Below, one piece after another: positions 43,935 through 54,600 of a stretch of DNA of 64,000 bases. Position 1 is the first letter of the stretch; each line of letters starts with the position of its first letter. Position numbers and translations under genes: made by a program. The DNA comes from an uncultured Flavobacteriaceae bacterium (GTDB lineage Bacteria > Bacteroidota > Bacteroidia > Flavobacteriales > Flavobacteriaceae): assembly GCA_947502975.1 (NCBI GenBank), contig CANNBV010000003.1, forward strand, positions 1-64,000, given 5' to 3'. Under the pieces are notes generated by a model. The model was not told the origin of the DNA, made no database searches, and saw nothing but the letters and a program-made list of their open reading frames with translations.

Positions 43935-45476
43935 ATGAAAGCACAGCTATTAACAATTAGAACACTTTTTAAAGTAACAAGTATGTTTGCTTTAATATCA
44001 ATTTTCGGATGCAGTACAGAGGAAACCGCATCTGGCCCAGTAGTAAATCCAGAAGCAGCAGAAATCTCAGATTTAATTTCAAATTTAAATTATGATTCTA
44101 GCAAATTATTAAATGTGAAAAATACAGGAGGTGCTCCAAAGGAACGTACTGTAACGGATACGAAGAACTCACAAACGCAACCAGATAGAGGACGTTATGC
44201 TGTATGCGAAGAAAAATTTTATACACTAGAAGCAAACTTTGATGACGTGGCTATACTAAGACCAACAAATGGTATTATTTGGCCTGGGGCTTTAGTGTAT
44301 GGTAATCAAGGTATGTTGGATGGTATGCCAGATCCTATAACGCTAGATAGAGCACCTGTAACACTAAGAGTTGACTTGCCTGGAATGGGAGAAGAAGGAA
44401 CTTTAGTAGTAGAAAATCCAAGAAACTCTAACATACAGACTAGTATTGATAATGCCTTAGAATGGTGGAATGCTAATGCATATGAAGAAGGCTATGTAAA
44501 CGCATCAAACTCAAGCTATCAAGCCAATACATCTTATTCATCAAAGCAATTAAGTTTAGATGTAGGTTTAAATGTAGAATGGGCTAATGGATCTGTAGCT
44601 TCTCAATTAGAATATGAATCTAGTACAACAAAACGTGTAGCAGCTATGGTGTATAAACAAGTGTTTTATACCGTAACTATGGATACACCAAAAACACCAG
44701 CTAGTGTATTTGATATAGATGTAACGTATAACCAAGTTGATGCTGCCATAGACTCAGACACTCCTCCAGCTTATATTAATTCAGTGTCTTACGGTCGTAT
44801 TATTATGTTTAGAATGGAAACTACAGATATGCGTAAGTCAATCGATTTAGATTTGGTATTAGAATATGCTACAGGAGCTGCAAATGGCTCAGGAACAGTT
44901 AATTCAGAATATGATGAAGTACTTAAAAAATCAAGTATTACGGTTGTAACCATTGGCGGTAATGCAGAGGTAGCTTCAGAAGCTGTAAATGCAAACGGTT
45001 TCGAATCTTTAAAACATATTATTACAGGAGAAAATGCGGTTTACAGTAGAAATAATCCAGGAGTTCCAATTGCATATACCGTAAGATATTTAAAGGATAA
45101 CACTTTTGCTAAAATGGGTTACACCACCGATTATAAAATTAAAGATTGTAGTACAAAGTCTTTTTCACACGCCAATGCATTTTTAGATAATAACATTGGA
45201 CAGGATGTGCGTTTCCGATTTAAGTATAAAAAAGTAGGATCAAATACAGTAGCCTATACAAATTGGAAAAAAGTAAAGAAAAACGATGCACCTCCAGCAA
45301 TAAGACCACCAAGTGGAGCACACGATGTTAAAGTACAATTCGAAGTATGGGATATTACATGGAAGCACATGGGAGAATTTAGTGAAGGCTACTTATACAG
45401 CGATAAAGAATTCGAAGCATACTGCTCCAAGAGATTTGCAGGAATTTGCACAGAGGTTTCAGTGAGGCGCGATTAA
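43935..45476 (+). CDS. Lipoprotein of the cholesterol-dependent cytolysin superfamily (CDC-like)
   Basis: A 513-residue lipoprotein (lipobox IFGC, Cys26). The mature part aligns with thiol-activated cytolysins: GALVYGNQGMLDGMPD near 118, RAPVTLRVDLPGM at 139-151, a paired-helix region, INSVSYGRIIMFRMET near 280, IGGNA at 340-344 and NPGVPIAYTVRYLKDN from 374. The last 120 residues correspond to the membrane-binding domain 4 but lack the cholesterol-sensing undecapeptide (ECTGLAWEWWR); the comparable place reads VWDITWKHMGEF. It resembles the CDC-like proteins of Elizabethkingia, which work in pairs. It is divergent to a TPR-LuxR regulator. It may lyse other cells or protists; this is inference. 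Confidence 0.88.
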   Translation: MKAQLLTIRTLFKVTSMFALISIFGCSTEETASGPVVNPEAAEISDLISNLNYDSSKLLNVKNTGGAPKERTVTDTKNSQTQPDRGRYAVCEEKFYTLEANFDDVAILRPTNGIIWPGALVYGNQGMLDGMPDPITLDRAPVTLRVDLPGMGEEGTLVVENPRNSNIQTSIDNALEWWNANAYEEGYVNASNSSYQANTSYSSKQLSLDVGLNVEWANGSVASQLEYESSTTKRVAAMVYKQVFYTVTMDTPKTPASVFDIDVTYNQVDAAIDSDTPPAYINSVSYGRIIMFRMETTDMRKSIDLDLVLEYATGAANGSGTVNSEYDEVLKKSSITVVTIGGNAEVASEAVNANGFESLKHIITGENAVYSRNNPGVPIAYTVRYLKDNTFAKMGYTTDYKIKDCSTKSFSHANAFLDNNIGQDVRFRFKYKKVGSNTVAYTNWKKVKKNDAPPAIRPPSGAHDVKVQFEVWDITWKHMGEFSEGYLYSDKEFEAYCSKRFAGICTEVSVRRD

Positions 45477-45556
45477 ATATTTGTAGTTAGTTTGAATAGT
45501 TAATGCAGTCGGTACCTCAAGTTGTGATTCAACAACTTGGTGCTGGCTGTTATTTT

Positions 45557-45738
45557 GGCGTTACCCTGAAGGGTCGGGCTATGAGTCTATCCTGAGCGTA
45601 GTCGAAATGCTATATCTTTCTGCGAAGCAGTCCTGAACTTGTTTCGGGATCTCTCTGCTTAATTACTATTGTTTTTTAAAAATATAAATTTTGGCATTCA
45701 AGGCTTCGCAAAAAGGAAGTCGCTACTAGCCCTAACGC
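45557..45738 (-). repeat. Dispersed structured intergenic element, copy D (expanded)
   Basis: Read on the minus strand it starts with GCTGCGTTAGGGC, holds AAAGATATAGC and GCCCGACCC, and ends CAGGGTAACGCC. GCGTTA pairs with TAACGC. At 182 bases it is the longest copy because its loops contain two further repeats well known from flavobacterial genomes: GATCCCGAAACAAGTTCAGG and ATTTCGACTACGCTCAGG. Confidence 0.68.
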
Positions 45739-45820
45739 AGCCATCTGCTAACTTAATTTTTTAATAATAACTATACCATTATCTGGTATTTTGTTATTAA
45801 TTAAAATGGAAACATTTTTA

Positions 45821-45864
<44 letters not shown>

Positions 45865-45866
45865 GC

Positions 45867-48038
45867 CTACTTTTTAGCGGCTTCAACAAGCTCTAATAAA
45901 TCCAATGCAACATTAGTAGTAAACATACCATAATTTACATTGGCTTTGTTTTTCTCAATACTATCAATACTACCAATGGCTCTACCCTCATGCATGCGCA
46001 CGCGATCACCAACTTTTAAGATAGGTTTTGGTTTAGGAGGTGCTTCAGCAGCTTTTTTCTTTTCGGCTTTTTTCTTTTTTCTGATAACATTCACCTTTTT
46101 TTCGGCTTCTTGTTTCACTTGTTGTTCTTTAGCCTTTTGAGAACGTTTTTGCTTAGCTGATACCTTTTTGCGTTTAGAGTTTTCAATTTGTACCAATTTA
46201 AATAACTCTGCCATTAGCTCGCGCTTCTTTTGGTTTTCAAAGTATTTTTCGGCAATATCATTCACTTTTTGTCCTAAGTAAATTAAACGCTGATTACTAT
46301 CATACAATTCTTGATAACTTTCTAATTTTTTCTGAATTTTAGCATTTATTTCTTCTAGCTTATCAGCTTCTTCTCCTTTCTTTTTTTCGTTGAGTTTTAA
46401 CGACTGCCCCGTTTTTTCCAATCGAGAGCGTTCCTTTTGAAGTTTAGCGATGGTAGCATCAAATCGTACTTTACTGCGTTCAATCTTTTTCTTTGCACGA
46501 TTAATTAAAGAATATGGAATCCCATTTTTCTGAGCTACTTCAAACGTAAAACTACTACCAGCTTGCCCAACTACGAGTTTAAACATAGGTTCAAGCGTAC
46601 GCTCATTAAAGAGCATATTGGCATTAATCATGTTTGGCAATTCTGTAGCAAGAATTTTCAAATTAGAATAATGTGTCGTAATAATACCAAAAGCTTCACG
46701 ATGGTAAAACTCTTCTAAAAAAGTTTCAGCTAGAGCACCACCTAATTCTGGATCAGAACCTGTACCAAATTCATCAATTAAAAACAAGGTGTTTTTGTTA
46801 CATTTCCGAAGGAAATAATTCATCTGCTTTAAACGATAACTATAAGTACTCAAATGGTTTTCAATAGATTGATTATCGCCTATGTCACTTAAAATTCTAT
46901 CAAATAAACATACCGTACTGCGTTCATGAACGGGAATAAGTATACCACTTTGTAACATCAACTGTAATAAACCAACCGTTTTTAGGGTGATACTCTTTCC
47001 TCCGGCATTTGGCCCTGATATTACAATAATTCTGCTACCTTCTTTTAATGAAAGCGTTTGTGGAAATGTTTTTTCCTTTTTTTCTAAATTATTTAAATAG
47101 AGTAGTGGGTGATAGGCATCGCGCAAATACATGCTTCTATTTTCAGAAAGTTCTGGAAGAATACCATTCATGGATTTAGCATACTTCGCTTTTGCTGAAA
47201 TCACATCAATGTTAATTAAAAATGCTTGGTAATCTTTTAGAAGTGGTAAAAACGGACGGATAAAATCGGTAACTTCCTTTAATATTTTAACAACTTCTTC
47301 CTTCTCTTCGTACTCTAAGTTATTGAGTTCTCTGGTGTATTGTAGCGTAGTTTCAGGTTCAATATAAACAATGCTACCAGTTTTACTGCCCCCCATTATT
47401 GCACCTTTTACCTTGCGACGATACATAGCTTTAACGGCAAGAACTCTTCGGTTTTCAACCACAGATTCCCTGATATCGTCTAAATACTCTAGATTGTGAT
47501 AGGTATTTAAAGCAGATGCAAAACTCTGATTTATTTTACCTTTTACCCTGTTTATAGACTTACGCAAATCGTATAGTGTATCTGACGCATTATCTTTTAC
47601 ATCTCCAAACCTATCCACTATAGCGTCCACTTTTTCAATCAATACTTTAGTGACTTCAATGTGCGATGCAAATTGATTTAGAGTAGGATAATATTCTTCA
47701 AATTTCTTTAGAAATCTAACTATTGTATTAACAGTAAGCGATATAGATACTATTTTCTTTAAACCATGAACTTCTAAAGACGTATTTTCAATATTTAAAA
47801 GCTGAATCTCCTTAGCAATCGTATCAAAGCCATGATTTGGTATGCGATTATCATTATAAAAAGAAGATACATATTCGTTGGTAAGATGTAGAGAAAACAG
47901 TAAATCTTCCTTAGTTTTATAAGGCAATATTTTAAGCGTAGCTTCATGTCCCAAAGGGGTAATGCACAACTCGCTTACTTGTTGTAATACCGTTTGGAAT
48001 TCTAAATCTTGTAATGTTTTTTCGTGAATATATATCAT
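45867..48038 (-). CDS. mutS2: MutS2 family DNA-binding ATPase, without Smr domain
   Basis: A 723-residue protein. The N-terminal helical core (residues 1-320) is followed by the ATPase domain with Walker A GPNAGGKS at residues 342-349, Walker B LIDEFGTGSD near 421 and the ITTHYSNLK block. A long coiled coil (about 520-610) and a Lys-rich linker follow, then a KOW/Tudor-like segment (KPILKVGDRVRMHEG). The C-terminal Smr nuclease domain of Bacillus and Helicobacter MutS2 is absent, as in other flavobacteria, so nuclease activity is doubtful. Suggested roles are resolving recombination intermediates and rescue of collided ribosomes. Confidence 0.92.
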   Translation of the reverse strand: MIYIHEKTLQDLEFQTVLQQVSELCITPLGHEATLKILPYKTKEDLLFSLHLTNEYVSSFYNDNRIPNHGFDTIAKEIQLLNIENTSLEVHGLKKIVSISLTVNTIVRFLKKFEEYYPTLNQFASHIEVTKVLIEKVDAIVDRFGDVKDNASDTLYDLRKSINRVKGKINQSFASALNTYHNLEYLDDIRESVVENRRVLAVKAMYRRKVKGAIMGGSKTGSIVYIEPETTLQYTRELNNLEYEEKEEVVKILKEVTDFIRPFLPLLKDYQAFLINIDVISAKAKYAKSMNGILPELSENRSMYLRDAYHPLLYLNNLEKKEKTFPQTLSLKEGSRIIVISGPNAGGKSITLKTVGLLQLMLQSGILIPVHERSTVCLFDRILSDIGDNQSIENHLSTYSYRLKQMNYFLRKCNKNTLFLIDEFGTGSDPELGGALAETFLEEFYHREAFGIITTHYSNLKILATELPNMINANMLFNERTLEPMFKLVVGQAGSSFTFEVAQKNGIPYSLINRAKKKIERSKVRFDATIAKLQKERSRLEKTGQSLKLNEKKKGEEADKLEEINAKIQKKLESYQELYDSNQRLIYLGQKVNDIAEKYFENQKKRELMAELFKLVQIENSKRKKVSAKQKRSQKAKEQQVKQEAEKKVNVIRKKKKAEKKKAAEAPPKPKPILKVGDRVRMHEGRAIGSIDSIEKNKANVNYGMFTTNVALDLLELVEAAKK

Positions 48039-48223
48039 TCTTATTATCTACAATTCTTTTTTAAAGACCGCAAAGTTACAGAATCTGTTTGATACATTAT
48101 TTGTTAAAGGCTTCTTAAGAAATAGTTAATTAACATTTTTAGAAAATTGTTTAACACTATGCTAACATGAGTCGGTTATGTAAGTTTCTACCTTAGGAAT
48201 TATAAACCAAACCATTAATCAAA

Positions 48224-49315
48224 ATGAAATTACGAACAGTTACCACAATTTGTGCATTTTTGCTTTTTGCAATCAGCACGAACACCTTTGCTCAATTAAA
48301 TACACCTCGAGGCAGCCAAATGGCAAAAGTTTCACAGCGTGTTGGACTTACAGATGTTACCATTATATATTCCAGACCTAGTGTAAAAGGTAGAGAAGTA
48401 TGGGGTAAGTTAGTGCCTTATGGTATGAATAATCTGGGTTTTGGAACCGCAAAAGAGTCGCCATGGCGCGCTGGAGCAAATGAGAATACCATCATTAAAT
48501 TTTCTGATGATGTTAAAATTGAGGGGCAACCTTTAAAAGCTGGAAAGTATGGATTCCATATCGTTGTTAAACCCGATAATAAAGCAACCCTTATTTTTTC
48601 TAAGAGCACAAAAGCTTGGGGCAGTTACTTTTACAACCCAGATGAAGATGCTTTAAAAGTTGACATTGCAACCGCAGAAGTACCACATACTGAATTATTA
48701 ACTTACAGTTTTATTGCCGTTGATGCGAATAGCACAACAGCCGCCTTAAGCTGGGAGAAAAAACAGTTCCCGTTTAAAATAGAGCTAAATGCTACTGATA
48801 TCGTAATGGCAAATTTTGCAGAACAATTAAAAGGACAAGCTGGCTTTGGTAGACAAAACTGGGAAACCGCAGCTAATTATGCTTTAAATAATGGCGGAGA
48901 TTTAAATACAGCTTTAAGCTGGATTGATGCTGCAATTAGTGGTCAGTTTTTTAGTCAAAAAACATTTAATAATCTAGCTGTTAAAGCACAGATTTTAAAT
49001 AAAATGGGAAAAACAAATGAGTACGCAACGCTTATGGATGAAGCCTCTACTATGGCCAATAAAAATCAATTGAATGCTTTAGGCTATCAAATGATTGGAG
49101 CAAAAGATTATGACAGGGCTCTTAAATATTTTAAAACTAACGTAGCTAATAACCCCAAAGACGCTAATAGTTACGATAGTTTAGCAGAATGTTATAAAGC
49201 TATGGGAGATAAGGCAAAGGCTATAAAAAACTTTAAAAAGTCATTATCTTTAAATCCTACTGCTAATGTAAAAGCAAATTCAGAGAAGAACCTTAAGGAA
49301 CTCGGTGTGATGTAA
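48224..49315 (+). CDS. Secreted DUF2911 and TPR protein
   Basis: A 363-residue protein with a signal peptide (cleavage after NTFAQ, residue 24). Residues about 30-190 are the DUF2911 domain (blocks VTIIYSRPSVKGREVWG and PWRAGANENTIIKF, then KAGKYGFHIV). The C-terminus (about 270-360) holds tetratricopeptide repeats ending AKAIKNFKKSLSLNPTA. DUF2911 proteins are frequent in Bacteroidota; function is unknown. Monocistronic with its own terminator. Confidence 0.85.
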   Translation: MKLRTVTTICAFLLFAISTNTFAQLNTPRGSQMAKVSQRVGLTDVTIIYSRPSVKGREVWGKLVPYGMNNLGFGTAKESPWRAGANENTIIKFSDDVKIEGQPLKAGKYGFHIVVKPDNKATLIFSKSTKAWGSYFYNPDEDALKVDIATAEVPHTELLTYSFIAVDANSTTAALSWEKKQFPFKIELNATDIVMANFAEQLKGQAGFGRQNWETAANYALNNGGDLNTALSWIDAAISGQFFSQKTFNNLAVKAQILNKMGKTNEYATLMDEASTMANKNQLNALGYQMIGAKDYDRALKYFKTNVANNPKDANSYDSLAECYKAMGDKAKAIKNFKKSLSLNPTANVKANSEKNLKELGVM

Positions 49316-49348
49316 TTTACTAAACTCTATATATTATTCTAAACTTTT

Positions 49349-49375
49349 AAAAGCTCAACTTTTGGTTGGGCTTTT
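49349..49375 (+). terminator. Terminator after the DUF2911 gene
   Basis: An 11-bp stem (AAAAGCTCAAC with GTTGGGCTTTT, one G-T pair) and a loop of TTTTG, 34 bases after the stop codon. The T-tract is short and interrupted (TTTTATGTTTTTTGGG). Confidence 0.75.
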
Positions 49376-49384
49376 ATGTTTTTT

Positions 49385-49495
49385 GGGCGTTACCCCGTTC
49401 GGTCGCTGAGGCTCTCGAAGCGGGGCCGGGCTTTTCGCTAAAAGTTTTGGCTAGATGCACGCCTCGCCAAAAGCTATCGCTGCAATCCCTAACGC
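49385..49495 (-). repeat. Dispersed structured intergenic element, copy E
   Basis: Minus-strand reading: GCGTTAGGGATTGCAGCG at the left end, a middle palindrome built from GCTTTTGGCG and CTAGCC, AAAAGCCCGGCCCCG, and GGGGTAACGCCC at the right end. GCGTTA (49490-49495) pairs with TAACGC (49387-49392). Antisense to both neighbouring genes. Confidence 0.7.
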
Positions 49496-49669
49496 GGGCT
49501 TATCTGCTAAAAACATTGTCATACCTATCTTAATACATCTTCTTGCTTAAGTAATTTCAAAAATAAACGCAACTTTCCCTATTTTTGCAAAAATTGCTAA
49601 AGGATAGTTAAAAAGTAAATATGTTGTAACAATTTTACTTTTTTCAGACTAACGATTAAAATTAAATAT

Positions 49670-51433
49670 ATGAGTTTTATAAAGAGAGTGTTATCTACAG
49701 TAGTAGGTATTTTGGTGTTTTTGGTATTATGCTTTTTAGGTATAATTATTATAGGTGCATTGTTTGGAGGGTCTTCGGAAGAGGTAGTTCAAGTTAAACC
49801 TAATTCTGTGTTGGAACTAAAACTGGACTTCCCAATTAATGACTACGCAGGAAAAACAATTTATAAAGAGTATCCTTTTTTAAATGAAGATGATAAAAAT
49901 GGTTTGTTTAATCTAGTAGATGCGATACATTATGCCAAAACTGATGATAAAATAAAAGGTATTTCTATAGACAATAATTTTATCAATGCGGGTATTACAC
50001 AAACCAAAACCTTGAGAGATGCTTTGGTTGATTTTAAAGATTTAGGAAAGTTTGTAGTGGCTTATGGAGATATTTATACACAAAAGGATTATTATCTAAA
50101 TTCTGTTGCAGATACTGTTTTTATCAATCCAGTTGGTATGATGGAGTTTAAAGGTTTATATACTGAACGCTTATATTTTAAAGATTTTCAAGAAAAAACT
50201 GGAATTAAAATGGAAGTAGTGCGCCATGGAAAATATAAAAGTGCGGTTGAACCATTTTTGGAAAACAAGATGAGTGATAACAACCGCGAGCAAATTTCGG
50301 TGTATTTAAATGGGTTATGGTCTGAAATGAAAAAAGACATTTCTGAAGCTAGAAATATACCTGTGGATCAACTTGATGTTATTGCAGATAGTTTATTGGG
50401 AAGAACACCACAGTTAGCTACTAATGCTAAACTCATTGATAAAATCGCATACCATGATGAGTATATTAATGGATTGAAAAATGCAGTAGGTATTGCCCAA
50501 GATAAAAAGTTAAAAACAGTAACCATTGCAGATTATGCAAGACATGTAGCCCCAAAACTTAAAGCTAAAACTAGTGAGAACAGAATTGCTGTGATTTATG
50601 CTGAAGGTGATATTGTATATGGTGAAGGTGAGCAAGGTGTTGTGGGACACATCACTATTAACGAGTCCATAAAAAAAGCAAGAGATGATAAGCGAGTTAA
50701 AGCAATTGTATTACGTGTTAATTCTCCAGGCGGAAGTGCTTTGGCTAGTGAACTAATTTGGAGAGAAATAGAGCTTACCAAAAAAGTTAAACCAGTTATT
50801 GTTTCAATGGGTGATTTAGCTGCTTCTGGGGGGTATTATATTTCTGCCAATGCAGATAAAATTATTGCGGAGCCTACTACAATTACTGGTAGCATTGGCG
50901 TATTTGGAGTGCTCCCAAATTTTAAGAATTTAGCAGACGATATGGGGATAAATGCAGAACAAGTAATAACAAATACTAATGCTGTAACCTATAGCGTTTT
51001 TGAACCATTAAATGATAACCAGCATAAATATATTAAAGAAGGTATAATTGATGTTTACAGCTTATTTACCAAGCGTGTCGCTGATGGTAGAAATTTAACA
51101 GCCGAGCAAGTAGAAGCGATAGCACAAGGGCGTGTCTGGACAGGAAATGATGCATTAGAAAGAGGTTTAGTTGATGAATTAGGTGGATTAGACTTAGCCT
51201 TAAAATATGCTGCCGAAGCTGCTGAAATTGAAGATTATAAAATTAGAGAGTTCCCAGTTTTTGAAAAGAACTTAGACGAAATGCTAGAAACTTTCGGATT
51301 AGCAAAAGCCAAAGAACAAATTTTAGTAGAAGAACTTGGAGAAGAAAACTATAAATTGATTAAAGAAGTAAAACGCTTATCACAGAAAAAAGGCGTTCAG
51401 TTACTGTTTCCTTTCAGTACGGAGATAAAGTAA
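49670..51433 (+). CDS. sppA: Signal peptide peptidase SppA, long (67 kDa) type
   Basis: A 587-residue membrane-anchored serine protease with two ClpP-like halves. One N-terminal membrane helix (residues 7-32) is followed by the catalytic lysine in HGKYKSAVEP near residue 187 (first half), and the catalytic serine in GDLAASGGYY near residue 386 (second half). It degrades signal peptides left in the membrane. The DUF2911 gene upstream is separated by a terminator, so it has its own promoter. A terminator follows. Confidence 0.95.
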   Translation: MSFIKRVLSTVVGILVFLVLCFLGIIIIGALFGGSSEEVVQVKPNSVLELKLDFPINDYAGKTIYKEYPFLNEDDKNGLFNLVDAIHYAKTDDKIKGISIDNNFINAGITQTKTLRDALVDFKDLGKFVVAYGDIYTQKDYYLNSVADTVFINPVGMMEFKGLYTERLYFKDFQEKTGIKMEVVRHGKYKSAVEPFLENKMSDNNREQISVYLNGLWSEMKKDISEARNIPVDQLDVIADSLLGRTPQLATNAKLIDKIAYHDEYINGLKNAVGIAQDKKLKTVTIADYARHVAPKLKAKTSENRIAVIYAEGDIVYGEGEQGVVGHITINESIKKARDDKRVKAIVLRVNSPGGSALASELIWREIELTKKVKPVIVSMGDLAASGGYYISANADKIIAEPTTITGSIGVFGVLPNFKNLADDMGINAEQVITNTNAVTYSVFEPLNDNQHKYIKEGIIDVYSLFTKRVADGRNLTAEQVEAIAQGRVWTGNDALERGLVDELGGLDLALKYAAEAAEIEDYKIREFPVFEKNLDEMLETFGLAKAKEQILVEELGEENYKLIKEVKRLSQKKGVQLLFPFSTEIK

Positions 51434-51436
51434 CAA

Positions 51437-51456
51437 ATTCCTGCGAAGGCAGGAAT
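51437..51456. repeat. Short palindromic hairpin after sppA
   Basis: ATTCCTGC and GCAGGAAT form a perfect 8-bp stem around GAAG. The same kind of motif (TTCCTGC-GAAGG-CAGGAAT) is a frequent dispersed palindrome in Bacteroidota genomes, from memory. It comes just before the true terminator. Confidence 0.65.
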
Positions 51457-51472
51457 CTCAAAATAAATATCA

Positions 51473-51501
51473 GAGGCTTTTATTACGGAAGCCTCTTTTT
51501 T
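51473..51501 (+). terminator. Terminator of sppA
   Basis: A 7-bp stem (GAGGCTT at 51473-51479 with AAGCCTC at 51489-51495) followed by six T, 40 bases after the sppA stop codon. Confidence 0.85.
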
Positions 51502-51648
51502 CATGTTTTCACTCAACCATAAGAGTTGTTCACTCATTTTACGTTTCAGGTTGCATAGGTTGATTATAGTTTTATGCTAAACTTTAAAAATCGACTATTA
51601 TGAAAACACTATTCACATTCATTTTTACCATAAAATTTAAGTGCTGTT

Positions 51649-54600
51649 TTATTTTAGAGCCTTTTTTCTGTAGTATGCTAACACTGAAACTAAAATAATA
51701 ACTACCACTAATACATAAATAAAAGTTGGAATTGGCAATGGATCACCAGCTGCATAACTATGTAAACCAGATAAATAGTAGTTTACTCCAAAAGATGTCA
51801 TAATTATAGAACCAAAGGCAAATACGCTAGCCGTATTCAGTACGTAGTTGCTTTTTAGACTTGGAATTAATCTTAAATGCAATACAATCGCATACACAAT
51901 TATGCTAATTAATGCCCAAGTTTCTTTAGGATCCCAAGCCCAATAGCGCCCCCAAGATTCATTTGCCCAAATACCGCCCAAAAAAGTTCCGACTGCCAGA
52001 ACGAATAAGCCAATTGTCATGGATATTTCATTAATATAGGTTAACTCTTTTATCTTGATATCTAATACTTTTTTTGTCTTTTTAGTTTTAAAAATGGTGA
52101 GTAATAACGCCATAAAACCTAAAATAGCAGAAAGCGCCAAAGGTGCATAACTACTTACAATAGTAGCTACATGAACTTTTAACCAAAACGATTTTAGCAC
52201 AGGCATTAAATTTGTTATCTCTGGGCTTAACCAATCTAAATAACTTACAAATAATAAAGCACCAGAGAATAATGTAGCAAGCGGTAGCGCAAAATCTGAT
52301 TTTCGAAAGGTGAGTAAACCACAAAGCACTAAAACCCAGGATACAAATACTAACATTTCGTAACCATTACTCCATGGTGCATGTTGTGATACATACCAAC
52401 GCAAAATGATGTTTCCTGTAAATAGAAGAAAACTAATGAGAGTTAATAGTATTAAAGCGTTCCATAAAAATTCAATCAATATTTTCTTGGTGAAAATTTT
52501 AGCAATTGCCACCAGAAGGAGTAGAGCGCCAAGAGTAAAAAACACTTGAAATAGCCAAAAATTCAGATTCAGTTCATTGTACCAAAGTTCGGCTTCAATG
52601 CGTTTTCTGCTAGGAATAATTTCTTTGCCTAACTCATCCTGAAAGGTTTTTATATAGCCTAGTTTTTCACTTGCCACAACCCAAGATTTTTCATTAACAT
52701 CTTTAAAATATGCTGGTATGATTTGTTTTGCAAACTTACCATCATCATTAGGGAAATCATTAAAATGGTGCGTTTGACTATGCCATTTGTTATTGTCATC
52801 ATTACTATTAGGAAATACTTTTAAATAATTTCCAGAGAATACATTATACAGAATATTAAAACGTTCATCAACTTTTAATATTTCTTTATCAAATTCGCTG
52901 CGTTCTGCGGGTTTCTTTTTATTAGCTGTTTCGGCTGCCTCGGCTAAAATATATTTACCTTCATCACCTAACAACTCTACAAACGATACTAATCCGTCGC
53001 CACTAATATTCAAAGTGCTGAATAGCTCTCCTCCCTTTTTTTTATCAACTTTAATTAATGGTATGTACTGCCAAATATTGGAAGCAGATTGCATTGCCAA
53101 AAATGCTTGATTCGCACTATACCGAATGCTTTCACCGTTTCTAGTAAACTTAAAATAGGGTTTACGTGATAGCTTTCTTAAAAACTCTGAAGCTAAGGTG
53201 TTCATTGGTTTTATACGACCATCTAAATCTTGTACCATTAAGCGTCCAAAGAGTTCAGCGTGTTGGTTATCAACTTCTAGTTGTTTTACAAGATTTAAGT
53301 CTATTTTTGGTTGCTCGTTTTGTGCAAAACTTAAACCCGACACTAAAAGCAATAAGAGTAAACAAGCACTTTTTAACTTTAATTTTTTAAGTTTTTTGTT
53401 AATCAATGAAAAGCGGGATGATTTTCCGAAGAGGGTGAAAAACATACCAATCATCATTAAAAAATAACCGATGTAGGTTACATTGGTTCCCAAAGCATCA
53501 TGATTAACAGCCAAAACAGTGCCTAATTCATCTGTATCATAGCTTGCCTGAAAAAACCTGTACCCTTTGTAATCTAAAACATTATTCATAAAAATACGAT
53601 GTGGCATTTCTTTACCATTATCCAAAACTTTTACTTCACTCGCATATGCTGAAGGACTAGTTGATCCTGGATAACGCTCTAATTGAAAATCATCTAAATG
53701 AATTGAAAACGGAGTTGTGATTGGTTGTGCACCATAAGACAATGATATTTTTATATCATCAAATGCTGTTTCGGTAGATATGGGTAAAAACCCTTCACGG
53801 TATAAAAGGTTAATTTCTTTTTGATTTCCATTTGCATTAATATTTACCAAAAGTGCATCATCTTTTTGTGCATCATTATCTTTCGGTTTTTCTGAAGCAC
53901 TAACAATCTTAATTTTACCTTTTGGATAATAGGCTAGGGGCACAAACGAAGCATCACCATCTCTATACAGCGTTCTAAGTTGTATGTTTTGAAGACTATC
54001 TTTTTTAATAGTGCTTGCCGTTTCGGTAACCATAACAAATGCACTCAAATTTCTAGGAGAAAGAATATTGAATTTCCCATCTTTTTCAGTAATGTTAATG
54101 ACGTTTTCTGCGGTAACATCAAATCCAATTTTATGTTGGTGTGCGCCAATAGCTTCAATTTCTCCTTTTTCAAGAAAAACAGTTTCCCTACCGTTACCAG
54201 AGGAAACCACCATTTCTAGCATAGGTTTGCCCTGTTCTTCATCATTTTCTATTTGAGGAATGGCATCTGCAATAAATGCTTTGTATGAAATCGAAATTGG
54301 AGTGTTTTCAAACTCAGTTTCAATACTAAAATTATTATTGCTTAGAGGTGAAAAATCTAATCGTTTTCTAAGGGTTTTTGTTTGTGTTCCTTTTGAAATA
54401 TGTAAGTGCAAATAATTGTTATCTGATATTATAGTATTTGAAGAAGCACCTTCGCGAATTCGCATGATGCCACCATAAGATGCATATCGCGTGATACTTG
54501 CCCCCAGTAAAATGACAATAAATGCCAAATGAAATAGTAATAACGCCCATTTTTCTTTGCGCCAAAGTTTGTATTTAAAAATACTCATTACAAAGCAAAG

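Larger units (their letters stand above)
49316..49669. other. Intergenic region with terminator, structured element E and sppA upstream region
   Basis: 354 bases without a gene. They contain the terminator of the DUF2911 gene (49349-49375), copy E of the dispersed element (49385-49495) and, at 49580-49587, TATTTTTG, a possible -7 box of sppA with no TTG at the right distance. Confidence 0.7.

Noticed and set aside
51600-51698. Short plus-strand frame beginning MKTLFTFIFTIKF after sppA
   Set aside because: It looks like a leader but ends within 32 codons and overlaps the 3' end of ccsBA; it could be a remnant but nothing supports a gene.
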